A stretch of 64,000 bases of DNA from Phaeobacter sp. G2 (GTDB lineage: Bacteria > Pseudomonadota > Alphaproteobacteria > Rhodobacterales > Rhodobacteraceae): assembly GCA_025163595.1 (NCBI GenBank), contig CP104101.1:1-64000 (forward strand), written 5' to 3'. Of this stretch, positions 27,786 to 36,006 are shown piece by piece. Within the stretch, counting starts at the first letter, position 1. Every line of letters begins with the position of its first letter. The notes beneath the pieces are model-generated. The model was not told the DNA's origin, did not search any database, and saw nothing but the letters and a program-made list of their open reading frames with translations. The position numbers and the translations under genes are program-made.

Positions 27786-28124
27786 ATGACCACGAACTGC
27801 ATCAAATTCACCAGCGCCGACATTGAAACCGCCAAGGGCGTCGGCTCCATCTCGACCCTGACCTTTGACCTCGACATCACGGTCGAACCGGTCGCGAGCG
27901 CGAACCCGATGGCCCCCACGCACCGCGTCCTCGGCCGCTCCCCGCGCGGCAAGCTGGTCGAGTGCGGCGGCATCTGGAAGAAGCAGAACAAGGAGACCGG
28001 CGCTGACTACTACACGCTGACCATCCGCGACCACGGCTTCAACGCCAACCTCGGCAAGGCCGCGAACCAGGACGATCCGTCCCTGCAGGCCGTCATCCCC
28101 TGGGGTCCCAAAGACGCCGCGTAA
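27786..28124 (+). CDS. DUF736 family protein
   Basis: A 112-residue protein of the DUF736 family, common on alphaproteobacterial conjugative plasmids. Features include GVGSISTLTFDLDITVEPV at residues 15-33 (one strand-rich segment), HRVLGRSPRGKLVECGGIWKK and GADYYTLTIRDHGFNANLG. The start is set by the AAGGAG ribosome site; the longer upstream open frame is not supported. Function is unknown, though the conserved neighbourhood with transfer genes suggests a plasmid-maintenance or single-stranded DNA role (inference). A strong terminator follows. Confidence 0.85.
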   Translation: MTTNCIKFTSADIETAKGVGSISTLTFDLDITVEPVASANPMAPTHRVLGRSPRGKLVECGGIWKKQNKETGADYYTLTIRDHGFNANLGKAANQDDPSLQAVIPWGPKDAA

Positions 28125-28131
28125 GCCAAAG

Positions 28132-28162
28132 GCCAGACCGCTCCGGCGGTCTGGCTTTTTCT
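28132..28162 (+). terminator. Rho-independent terminator after the DUF736 gene
   Basis: A perfect 10-bp stem, GCCAGACCGC (28132-28141) and GCGGTCTGGC (28146-28155), with a TCCG loop, is followed by TTTTTCT. It lies eight bases past the DUF736 stop. Confidence 0.92.
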
Positions 28163-28861
28163 CGTTTCAAGAAGCGACAGAGGTTCGGGTCCGAAACCCG
28201 TGTCCGAAGAACGCGGAATATTTCGGACGCTGACACCGAGGCGGATAGTCTGACTGGATCGGTCGCAGAAGCGGCTCTGATCTTTCTGTTGAGGGACAGC
28301 GTGGATCGCACGAACCCGAGGCGGGACCGAATGTCGGCAGGGAGAACTGGCAGTCCGCTGAGCGGGGCCAAACGCACTCCTTCTATCAGTCGAGCAACCC
28401 GCGCCTAGGTCGTCTTGGCGAAGCTGCCAGGGGCGCCGAACTCACCCTGTGCCGCAGTCAACGAAATCGCAAATCAACGTCATGCATCCCGGGGCAACGT
28501 CTTACGCCAGTGTCACCGCCGCGCGCCTTTCCGTCGACCTGTTGGCCTTTCAGATCGCTAGCCCGGGATCGAGCGGCCGGCAACGCTGGGGTCAGGTTTC
28601 TGGACGGCTGGCGCTTTACGTTTGAATAGCCTCGAAACACGCTGCCTCTCGCCTGCGGCTCGAACGCGTGTTTCGAACGTCATTGGTCTTTTGAAAACGT
28701 AAAGCACCGTGACGCCTTGAGCGCTGCCGAGGCATCGCTCACAACAAACCTGCCCCCGGCGTGCTCCATTCCATTTCGCCCCGTGCCGGGTGCAGCCCGC
28801 TCTCATGCCCCCGGTCTTTTCCACGATCCGTCCAACGACGATCAACGGAAAGGATCACACC
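28163..28861. other. Long noncoding stretch with nested inverted repeat
   Basis: About 700 bases without a supported gene. The notable content is the nested hairpin element at 28613-28705, annotated separately. The end of the stretch supplies the leader of the small ORF at 28862. Confidence 0.5.
28613..28705. repeat. Nested inverted repeat carrying a conserved loop
   Basis: Outer arms GCTTTACGTTT (28613-28623) and AAACGTAAAGC (28695-28705) enclose inner arms CGAAACACGC (28633-28642) and GCGTGTTTCG (28666-28675). The inner loop reads TGCCTCTCGCCTGCGGCTCG plus AAC and recurs exactly in a different stem at 44754-44792. It could be a miniature mobile or structured RNA element; function is unknown. 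Confidence 0.75.
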
Positions 28862-29038
28862 ATGACACTCGAACAATCTATCGACCTCGCCGAACTGCAA
28901 GCCGACATGGCCTTCGATGCCTACCTCGCCGCCTTTGATGAAGACGCCCATCCCGAGACCCTCGACAGCCTCGAGACCGAGGCGCTGATCGCACGCAGCC
29001 GTTACGACGATCTGCGCTCTCAGGGACTGGGTCACTGA
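28862..29038 (+). CDS. Small acidic hypothetical protein
   Basis: A 58-residue, strongly acidic, probably all-helical protein starting at ATG 28862 with GGAAAGGA upstream. Sequence such as DLAELQADMAFDAYLAAFDE shows a regular helical pattern. No family is recognised. It sits between the DUF736 gene and oriT, a position where small plasmid-conserved proteins are usual, and a strong hairpin follows its stop. Support comes from the ribosome site, the biased composition and the terminator-like structure. Confidence 0.6.
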   Translation: MTLEQSIDLAELQADMAFDAYLAAFDEDAHPETLDSLETEALIARSRYDDLRSQGLGH

Positions 29039-29040
29039 CC

Positions 29041-29078
29041 CAGACACCCCTGCGGGTCTTCGGATCCGCAGGGGTCTG
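29041..29078 (+). terminator. Hairpin after small ORF, possible terminator
   Basis: A long near-perfect stem is formed by CAGACACCCCTGCGG and CCGCAGGGGTCTG. It begins two bases after the stop codon of the small ORF. No T-run follows, so it may be a transcript 3'-end stabiliser or a Rho-assisted terminator. Confidence 0.6.
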
Positions 29079-29328
29079 ACGCCGTCTCTCAGAAGCTTCG
29101 TGACGCCCTCAAAGGGCGTGACCCGCGCCATCCCGCACGAGCCGACTTCTTGTTCCTGGCGCCAGATCCGTGACCGGCTCGGGCGTTCGGTTTGTCTGTC
29201 GTCGCGTGCGTCTTGAACACAAGTTTCGGAAGCTTTTTCGACCTGGTTGTCCTGCATCGATGAGGGCGGGACGCGCTCCAAGTTGCGCTGCGACGCGGGG
29301 TCTTGATGGCGTCCAATGTCAGCAAAAA

Positions 29329-29450
29329 TGCATAGTATGCAAAACGTAATATTGCGCAATGTGATGTATTGAAGTATAAGCGAAGGAGAGAAGGAAGACG
29401 TTGGCAGGATATGGCCAATGTTTGCACATTTTGTCCGAGGGGTCTGACCC
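29329..29450. other. Candidate oriT with T-DNA-border-like nick site
   Basis: Upstream of the virD1-like gene lies TGGCAGGATAT (29402-29412), identical to the first 11 bases of the Agrobacterium T-DNA border core. By analogy the relaxase would cut the minus strand within ATATCCTG|CCA, between bases complementary to 29405 and 29404. Just upstream are two palindromes, TGCATAGTATGCA (29329-29341) and ATTGCGCAAT (29351-29360), in AT-rich sequence suited to accessory-protein binding. The neighbouring genes encode VirD1- and VirD2-like proteins. Confidence 0.78.
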
Positions 29451-30071
29451 GTGCCGAGGCCAGCGAAAAACCTGAAGCTAGAAGAGCGCATCGAAGTCGC
29501 GCGGCGCTTTGCGGCGGGTGAGAGCGCGAAGGAGCTGGCGGCGGCGTTTGGCATCTCTCCGCGCCATGTGAACCGGCTCGCGAAAGAGGAGGCGGGCGAG
29601 GGCATCGCGGTGCGCGATCCGAGTGAGACGGTGGCCTTTCGGGCAAGCCGATCCGAACTGGACGCCTTCGACGCGGAGTGGCGCGAACGAGGCTATGCCA
29701 ACCGATCCCAGGCGCTGAATGCGGTGCTGCGCGGACGGTGCGGTTTCCTCGATGTGCCGCGTGACCTGGTCGCCGAATTCTGCGCCGCATGGCGTCAGGC
29801 GAAGGACGTGAGTGACGCCGGACTGGGGCTCGCCAAGGCGGTCCATCGTGGTCGGCTGGAGGTCTCGGAGGCGGATCGCGCGGTCCTGATCCAACTGCTC
29901 GATCTTGCGCAGTCCATGAGCCGTGAGATGGGCCGGATGAAGGATGCGGCGCAGGCCCTGCGTCATCAGGAGTGGCCGGAAAAGGAAGAAGGGCAGGGGG
30001 CGAAGGGCGCGGTTCTGGAGGATGGCCCGCAGGAGGCCGTGACAGGATTGAGGCTTGTCAAGAATGGCTGA
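29451..30071 (+). CDS. VirD1/MobC-like relaxosome accessory protein
   Basis: A 206-residue protein, likely starting at GTG 29451. The N-terminus has a helix-turn-helix (residues 10-45, AAGESAKELAAAFGISPRHVNRLA), followed by a segment resembling VirD1/MobC (TVAFRASRSELDAFDAEWRERGYANRSQALN, ribbon-helix-helix-like) and a long helical tail. Such proteins bind oriT and help the relaxase nick. The gene lies between the proposed oriT and the VirD2 gene and overlaps the latter by eight bases, so the two are co-translated. Confidence 0.8.
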   Translation: MPRPAKNLKLEERIEVARRFAAGESAKELAAAFGISPRHVNRLAKEEAGEGIAVRDPSETVAFRASRSELDAFDAEWRERGYANRSQALNAVLRGRCGFLDVPRDLVAEFCAAWRQAKDVSDAGLGLAKAVHRGRLEVSEADRAVLIQLLDLAQSMSREMGRMKDAAQALRHQEWPEKEEGQGAKGAVLEDGPQEAVTGLRLVKNG

Positions 30072-31992
30072 TCCGCTCGCCCTCTATACCTCGGTCATGG
30101 GCCGGCTCTGGGAGGATGAGCGCATCCGGGGCCAGGCCGCGGCGCGGATCGACGCACGGCTGGCGGGGCGTCGGCAGGGGCGGAGTTTCGCGCGTGTTGG
30201 ATCCCTGTCGGCGCGCAATGCGCTGAAGGCCGCGTCGGGGCAGAGCCGGGCGGCGGTCTTCAAGCGGATCCGGGCGGGGGGCTGCAAGACGCGTGCTTCG
30301 CTTGGGGCGCAAATCTCTTACATCAACGACAAGGCGGTCTACACCTATTCGACGATGACCAATGCGCTGACCGATGCGGCGGTGCTTTCTGAGGATCAGA
30401 AAGAGGACATCATCGAGGACTGGGCCGGGACCTGGCGCGGCTCGACCAAGCTCGGCTTCACCTCGCACATGCTGCTCTCCTTCCCGACCGACGTGACGGT
30501 CGACCAGTTGCGCGACATCGCGATGGACTGGACGGAGCATTTCTTCGAGAGCGGTGAATACGGCGATCAGTGGGACTATGTCCTCGCGGTTCACGACGAC
30601 CGGGCGCACAAGCACGCCCACATCATCCTGAACAATCGCGGCGTCGAGAAGGGCACCTGGTTTTCGTGTTGGGCCGAAGGCGTGATGTCGCCTCAGCTGA
30701 TGCGTGAGAAGCAGGCCGAGATCGCGGAACGCTACGGCGTGATGCTCGACGCCACGACCCGGCTCGAGCGGGGCATCTTCGAGAAGCCTGTCGGGATCGA
30801 GGAAATCTACCGTGCCAAGGAAGAGGCCCGCCTGCCGCGCGAGATCGTCATGACGGCCCAGGAATCCGCCATCGCGCAGGCGCAGGTGGTGGGCTTCGCC
30901 AAGGACTACAAGAACCTCGCCGACCTGCTGGACCGGATGGACCAGCGCCACATGGCGCGCGCCGTGCGCGGCATGGCGGAAGGACTCGGCTCCGGCACGC
31001 CGTGGAACTTCACCGAAGGAGAGATAGACATGAAGGACATCAAGACCGTCGGTGACGCGATCGACTATTCAGAGCGCACGATCGAAGCGCTGAGGCTCAA
31101 GGCCGAAGAACTGGACCCGGCCGAGCGTGCCGCGTTCGAGGCCAAGGCCGCGCCGATCATCGCGGATCTCTCGCAGATGGTGCCGGACCCGGAGTTGCGC
31201 GCGCGCTTCGGCAAGCAGCTTGAAGAACCCTATCCGCCGGGGGCGGGGAGCGAGGTGCTGATCGCCGCGCTGCAGTCCGGCAATGACGAGGGGCTGCGCG
31301 ATGTGCTCGAGCGCGCCGAGGACGCGGGAATGGACAGCGAGGAGCTGGTGGCACGGATCGCGGCGGGTGGCACGCGGAACTACGGCATGGCGCAGGACTG
31401 GGTCGAGCGCGACATGAACGCGGTGCTGGCGAAAGACGGTCTGAGCGTAGAAACCGCCAACGACGACCAACTGGATGCCGCGCTCGAAAAAGTCGACGGT
31501 GTCATGGACGCCCTGATGGAACGCGCCAAGGAACTGGGCGTCGAGATCGGGCGAACCCTCGCGGACGAAGAGGAGGCGACACTGCCGCTCATCGACGAGG
31601 ACGACCGGACACCAAATCCGTACCTGCAGGATCTCGCCGACATGCTGCGGGACGGCAAGCTCACCGAGGAACAGGAAGAGACCGTCGAGCGGACCCTGCA
31701 ATCCGAGCTCTTCAAGGAACTGGGCGAGGAGGGCTTGGCCGAGCTACGCCGTGGCAACTACGAGGTGCTGGGCGCGGCCCTGCCAAGCAAGCTCGACCAG
31801 ATCACCGTCACGCAGGAGTTCCTCGAGATGACCTTCGAGGAAACGGGCGACCAGGTCTTCACCGACCGCGCCGCCGGGTTGCAGCAGGACAAGGCGACGG
31901 AAGTGGCGCGGCTGCGCGGCCAGCAAGAGGCGCAGGAAATGAGGCGTGTTCTTGGACGTGACCGCGGTCTCGATGACGAGATGGAATTCTAA
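30064..31992 (+). CDS. VirD2-like relaxase
   Basis: A 642-residue conjugative relaxase. The metal-binding His cluster is HDDRAHKHAHIILN (residues 177-190, with His 177, 182, 184 and 186). The upstream AQISYINDKAVYTYS (82-96) holds candidate catalytic tyrosines. The enzyme should nick oriT, stay linked to the 5' end of the transferred strand and be delivered through the VirB channel. Residues beyond 230 form a long acidic, helical region probably involved in secretion. The start at ATG 30064 is preferred over the TTG at 30055. Confidence 0.87.
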   Translation: MADPLALYTSVMGRLWEDERIRGQAAARIDARLAGRRQGRSFARVGSLSARNALKAASGQSRAAVFKRIRAGGCKTRASLGAQISYINDKAVYTYSTMTNALTDAAVLSEDQKEDIIEDWAGTWRGSTKLGFTSHMLLSFPTDVTVDQLRDIAMDWTEHFFESGEYGDQWDYVLAVHDDRAHKHAHIILNNRGVEKGTWFSCWAEGVMSPQLMREKQAEIAERYGVMLDATTRLERGIFEKPVGIEEIYRAKEEARLPREIVMTAQESAIAQAQVVGFAKDYKNLADLLDRMDQRHMARAVRGMAEGLGSGTPWNFTEGEIDMKDIKTVGDAIDYSERTIEALRLKAEELDPAERAAFEAKAAPIIADLSQMVPDPELRARFGKQLEEPYPPGAGSEVLIAALQSGNDEGLRDVLERAEDAGMDSEELVARIAAGGTRNYGMAQDWVERDMNAVLAKDGLSVETANDDQLDAALEKVDGVMDALMERAKELGVEIGRTLADEEEATLPLIDEDDRTPNPYLQDLADMLRDGKLTEEQEETVERTLQSELFKELGEEGLAELRRGNYEVLGAALPSKLDQITVTQEFLEMTFEETGDQVFTDRAAGLQQDKATEVARLRGQQEAQEMRRVLGRDRGLDDEMEF

Positions 31993-32008
31993 GGGGGAGA
32001 TGACCACC

Positions 32009-33934
32009 ATGACCAAGACACTTCCCCTCTGGGCTGCGCTTCTTTTCGGTGTGATCTGCGGCGCCGTCATCGGCACCATCGTCGCTGCCTTCTACCTGAC
32101 CCTGGCGTTGAAAACCGGCTTCGCCAGTTTCGACATGTTGGCACTTTGGAAGGCGAGCGCCGCTACGCGTGCGGGGCATCCCGAGGCCTTCAAGGTAGGC
32201 TTCGGTGCCGTCGGGCTCAGTTCCATCGGCCTCGGTGTCCTCGCTCTCGCCTGGACCTGGAAAAAGGAGAGAGACGATTACGGCTCGGCCCATTGGCAGA
32301 CCAAGGCGGAACTGAAAAAGAACGATATGCTGCAAGCGGCTGGCAAGGGCTTCGTCTGTGGCAAGCTTGGCGCGCCGACCTCTAAGGCGGAGTTCATCTC
32401 CTCGACCACCATCCCCCATGTGATGATGGTCGCACCGACCCGTGCCGGTAAGGGCGTCGGCTTCGTGATCCCGAACCTCCTGAGCTTTGCGGGTTCGGTC
32501 GTGGTGCTGGACGTGAAGGGCGAGAACTTCGAGAAGACCGCGCGGCTCCGAGCGTTGAACGGCGACGAGGTTTATCGCTTCAGCCCCTTCGACTGGGCCA
32601 ATGCAACGCATCGCTACAACCCGCTGGCGCGGATCGCCAAGGCCCCGAGCTTCGCACAGCGCTTCACAGAGGTTTCGATCCTCGCCGACCTCTTCCTCGA
32701 CAAGGACAACAAGACGCTCGACACTTTCTCCGAGGCCGGCAAGTCGATTTTCGTTGCGGCCTGTCTGCTGGCGATCCAGCGCGGAACGCCGAACCTTGGC
32801 GAGGTCAACAAGATTGTCGCTGGCGGCGAATACAAGAACGCCCAGTACAAGACCTATGCCGACGAGGCCGAGGAAGACATCCTTCGAGAGCTCTGGACCA
32901 ATGCGGCCTCAGCCTCCTCGCGGCTGCTGACCTCAAACATTCAGGCGCTGATGACCGCCGGCCTCAAGCAATGGGACAACCCGGCGGTGCGCTCGGCCAC
33001 CGAGGCGAGCGACTTTGATTTCTCGACCTTTCGGAAGACCCCGCAGTCGCTCTACATCGCGGTGTCCGAGGATCACATCGCGACATTGGCGCCGCTCCTG
33101 CGCCTGATGTTTGCAGACCTCATCGCCTCGATCCGCTTGAACGAGCCGGGCTCGGACGAGCCCTGGCCGGTCATGATGATGATCGACGAATTCCAGCAGA
33201 TGGGGGCGATGCCCTATCTCGAGCGCGCTATCCATTCCTTGGCGAGCTATGGCGGCCGCGTCGCGATGATTGCGCAGTCGCTGGCCTCGCTCGACCGGAT
33301 CTATGGCCCTGAAGGTCGCGAAAGCCTCGAGAACGGGGCAGGGCTGAAGCTCTACATCACGCCACGCGACCAGCGCACGGTGAAGGAAGTCTCCGCTGCG
33401 GTCGGCAGCACCACCCGCGAGGCCGTGACCCGCATGTATGGCCGCAACAAGGGGTTCCTTGGCGCGACCTCGACCTCGGCGCGGCTGGAAGAGCGGCCGC
33501 TGCTTTCCGAGACCGAAGCGCGCCTGATGGACCCTGACGAGGTCATCATCCTCGCCTCACCCCAGCACCCGATCAAGGTGAGCCGTATCAAGTATTACGA
33601 CGATCCGTTCTTCAAGGAGATGCTGGCACGACAGGAGGGCAAGCCGTTCCCCTATCCGCCGAGTGTGCAGGGCGTGGGGCCGTGGGAAGAAATGGAGGGC
33701 GGCGACAGCGGTGACGAGACGAGCGCGAATGAGGCGGCGAAACCGGTCGAACGCGCGCCTGTCCGGGACCGTTCACAGCGCCGCGAAGCGCGCACGATGA
33801 GCCTGAGGACGATGGAGGCCGGGCGCGGGCAGCCTGAGCCCGAGACGCTCGAGCGGGAAGCTGCGGTGCCGAAGGAATGGGAGGCAGCGCTCGACCGGCA
33901 GGAGGACTTCATCGAGGAGTTGTTGGGTGGGTGA
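32009..33934 (+). CDS. virD4: VirD4/TraG type IV coupling protein
   Basis: A 641-residue coupling ATPase. Two N-terminal transmembrane segments (residues about 5-30 and 60-80) precede the nucleotide-binding domain with Walker A, APTRAGKGVGFV (about residue 140), and Walker B, MMMIDEFQQMG (about 392). It links the VirD2-DNA complex to the VirB channel. The start at ATG 32009 has AAGGGGGAG at good spacing; the ATG at 32000 lies too close to that site. The variable C-terminus is acidic. It converges on the DUF2235 gene with an 18-base gap. Confidence 0.92.
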   Translation: MTKTLPLWAALLFGVICGAVIGTIVAAFYLTLALKTGFASFDMLALWKASAATRAGHPEAFKVGFGAVGLSSIGLGVLALAWTWKKERDDYGSAHWQTKAELKKNDMLQAAGKGFVCGKLGAPTSKAEFISSTTIPHVMMVAPTRAGKGVGFVIPNLLSFAGSVVVLDVKGENFEKTARLRALNGDEVYRFSPFDWANATHRYNPLARIAKAPSFAQRFTEVSILADLFLDKDNKTLDTFSEAGKSIFVAACLLAIQRGTPNLGEVNKIVAGGEYKNAQYKTYADEAEEDILRELWTNAASASSRLLTSNIQALMTAGLKQWDNPAVRSATEASDFDFSTFRKTPQSLYIAVSEDHIATLAPLLRLMFADLIASIRLNEPGSDEPWPVMMMIDEFQQMGAMPYLERAIHSLASYGGRVAMIAQSLASLDRIYGPEGRESLENGAGLKLYITPRDQRTVKEVSAAVGSTTREAVTRMYGRNKGFLGATSTSARLEERPLLSETEARLMDPDEVIILASPQHPIKVSRIKYYDDPFFKEMLARQEGKPFPYPPSVQGVGPWEEMEGGDSGDETSANEAAKPVERAPVRDRSQRREARTMSLRTMEAGRGQPEPETLEREAAVPKEWEAALDRQEDFIEELLGG

Positions 33935-33952
33935 GCGCCGTCCACTAGTCCC

Positions 33953-35374
33953 CTATTCGTCGTAGTAGAATTTCAAGTCGCGTCGCTCTTTCAACTGGGC
34001 AGGTCGGTAGGGCTTAACCTCGCCACACTGGGCGACGGCCTTGGCTCGCATGCGCTCTTCGACTGAAGGATGGAGCGGGAAGTCGTCGCCAACTGCGCGA
34101 ATTCCCTTCTTCCAGCGGATGCGGAGGGGGCCAAATGCTACCATCGCGTCTTCGCGGTGCTGCAAACCAAGAGGGTCAGGGGCGCGGTTCAAGACGTTCT
34201 CGTTGATCTGGATCGACGGCACGCAGTCTTTCAATTCGTCGACCATCCAATCGAGGGCGATATCGCTCAGGCGGGACTCTGCCTCGGGATAGCTTCCACC
34301 GATGTCGCTATGGCAGCCCGGGAACCAGACCTGCTTCAACCACTTCGGCTCTCGATCTTTGGTCTCAATCGCGGCCGCCTTGGATGCCCATCCGACCCTT
34401 GGAAAGTCAGCACGGTCTTCGTCGATCGCCATGGCGTGACGGGCGTGTTGGACATCGGGATCAAGCCACTTGTCGTAGTTGCGCTTGTTCCAAGCCGCGA
34501 AATGACCCGTCTTGAGAATCTGCGGCCAATCGGTTGGGCGCCATAGCTTCAGTTTGTGCTCGGGATCGTCAGAGAAATATTTGAAGTTGTCGAGCAACAG
34601 GGAACCAAGCTGCCAAAGAAGCGCTACTAGTAGGACGCCGAGTGGAACAACCAAAAGCCAAGACCACCCGAATGCAACACCTGCGGCAAAAGCCGCTCCG
34701 ACCCCGAAAGTGACGCCCCAGACCAAGGTGCGGACAACTGCCGTTCGCAATGATGCCACCGTATCGAAGACCCCGATGAAGGTAGGCTGAACGTTGCCTT
34801 GGTTGTCTTCACCTTCAATGGGAAAGCTCGAATACTTCTTGCGGAATCGTTTGCCGAGCTCTTCACGGTTCTTGAAGTAAGGATCTTGTCCGCGCGGTTT
34901 TCCAGCACCGTGATTATACACGAATTTTACAGCGTCCTTGGCGATCTTGCGCAATCCGGGACCATGACGCGGGACCGGCGAACCATCCGGCATCTGCGTC
35001 GGGACACCGCAGAGGTTCATAACGTTTGCCAGTGCTCTGACCGTATAGGCTCCGCGAGAGAACCCAAAAAGCAGCACGCGATCACCGGGCTCGTAATGGG
35101 CAATGATCTGCTCGTAGCAATCGATGATGTTGTGGTCGATGCCAGTTCCGACGGCGCTTTCAAGAATCGGCTTGATCCGACCGAAAAACCCACCGCGTTC
35201 TCCTGTTCCCAAGCCCGGGTCGTAAAAAGCCACTTGGTCCTTAGGGCTAATTGGTGAATCTGGGCCGGGACGCATGGCTCGATACATCTTGTAAACATTC
35301 GACAGCCGTTGGTCCGGCCTGGCGCCACCCATCTGGCCGGTTCCGTCCGAGAATATGCAGATGTTCTTTATCAT
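33953..35374 (-). CDS. DUF2235 membrane lipase-like protein (Tle1-like hydrolase)
   Basis: A 473-residue alpha/beta hydrolase of the DUF2235/Tle1 catalytic family. The nucleophile elbow is FGFSRGAY (Ser106), an acidic strand is IGVFDTVASL (Asp204) and the C-terminal FPGCHSDIGGSY supplies the His/Asp region. Residues about 215-260 form two adjacent hydrophobic segments within the fold. Tle1 proteins are phospholipases used as type VI effectors; here no type VI genes occur, and the neighbours are CBASS genes and a WGR protein. A defence effector role is possible but unproven. Confidence 0.78.
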   Translation of the reverse strand: MIKNICIFSDGTGQMGGARPDQRLSNVYKMYRAMRPGPDSPISPKDQVAFYDPGLGTGERGGFFGRIKPILESAVGTGIDHNIIDCYEQIIAHYEPGDRVLLFGFSRGAYTVRALANVMNLCGVPTQMPDGSPVPRHGPGLRKIAKDAVKFVYNHGAGKPRGQDPYFKNREELGKRFRKKYSSFPIEGEDNQGNVQPTFIGVFDTVASLRTAVVRTLVWGVTFGVGAAFAAGVAFGWSWLLVVPLGVLLVALLWQLGSLLLDNFKYFSDDPEHKLKLWRPTDWPQILKTGHFAAWNKRNYDKWLDPDVQHARHAMAIDEDRADFPRVGWASKAAAIETKDREPKWLKQVWFPGCHSDIGGSYPEAESRLSDIALDWMVDELKDCVPSIQINENVLNRAPDPLGLQHREDAMVAFGPLRIRWKKGIRAVGDDFPLHPSVEERMRAKAVAQCGEVKPYRPAQLKERRDLKFYYDE

Positions 35375-35548
35375 TTGTCGCCCTATTCAAGAACACGAAG
35401 TACAGTTGAAGTCCTAAACCTGCAGCAGTTCTGCCAAGCTAGGAGAGAGTGCAGCGGAAATGTTTCGCCCGAGTCGGGAAAAATTAGAACATAGTGGAAA
35501 CACATATGTCTACCTGATATTGTGACACATGAGAAGGGATTGCCCAAT
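35375..35548. promoter_or_regulatory. Divergent promoter region between lipase and WGR genes
   Basis: The 174-base gap separates the minus-strand DUF2235 gene from the plus-strand WGR gene and must contain both promoters. It is more AT-rich than its surroundings, but I could not fix -10 or -35 boxes. Confidence 0.4.
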
Positions 35549-35917
35549 ATGTTGGATACGATGCAGCAAATGGAAGTGTTCCCGACGACAGTCGATCTCA
35601 AGCGGGTCGACCTTTCTCTCAACATGCGGCGCTTCTATAGAATGAGTGTTCAGCCAGACCTGTTTGGCGGCGCATGCCTCGTGCGGGAATGGGGCCGTAT
35701 CGGGTTTCGAGGGCAGATGCTAATCGAACAGCACCCCGACGAGGGTGGAGCTGTCTCCGCGCTCATGAAGCTTGCAGTGACCAAGACGCGGCGAGGGTAT
35801 CGAGCTGTGGTGGATCAACGTGAGCAGCGGGTCTCGGGTGTGCCAATCGTTAACGCCGTCATTGCCGCCAGCCAAGACGAACGTAAGATCAATAGCATAC
35901 GGACTGAAGGGCTATAG
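35549..35917 (+). CDS. WGR-domain protein
   Basis: A 122-residue protein made almost entirely of a WGR domain: FGGACLVREWGRIGFRGQ (about residues 40-57) contains the signature, followed by MKLAVTKTRRGYRAV. WGR domains bind nucleic acid ends in PARPs and are found in small bacterial proteins of unknown role. The start at ATG 35549 has AAGGGA upstream. It is divergent from the lipase gene and lies 92 bases before the first CBASS gene, in the same direction. Confidence 0.75.
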   Translation: MLDTMQQMEVFPTTVDLKRVDLSLNMRRFYRMSVQPDLFGGACLVREWGRIGFRGQMLIEQHPDEGGAVSALMKLAVTKTRRGYRAVVDQREQRVSGVPIVNAVIAASQDERKINSIRTEGL

Positions 35918-36006
35918 AAAATCTGCAAATACGGCTCCGCAAAAAGGTTGAAAAGTCGGGGCCAAACGAACATCTTTAAGTTGAGGTCATTTGAGTTAGG
36001 AAGTTG

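Noticed and set aside
27224..27991. Long minus-strand open frame opposite the DUF736 gene
   Set aside because: It covers the DUF736 gene and its noncoding leader, lacks family sequence and is a by-product of GC-rich composition.
28739..29605. Minus-strand open frame across the small ORF and oriT
   Set aside because: It runs over a strong hairpin, the oriT palindromes and the VirD1-like gene start, and its sequence has no protein-like features.
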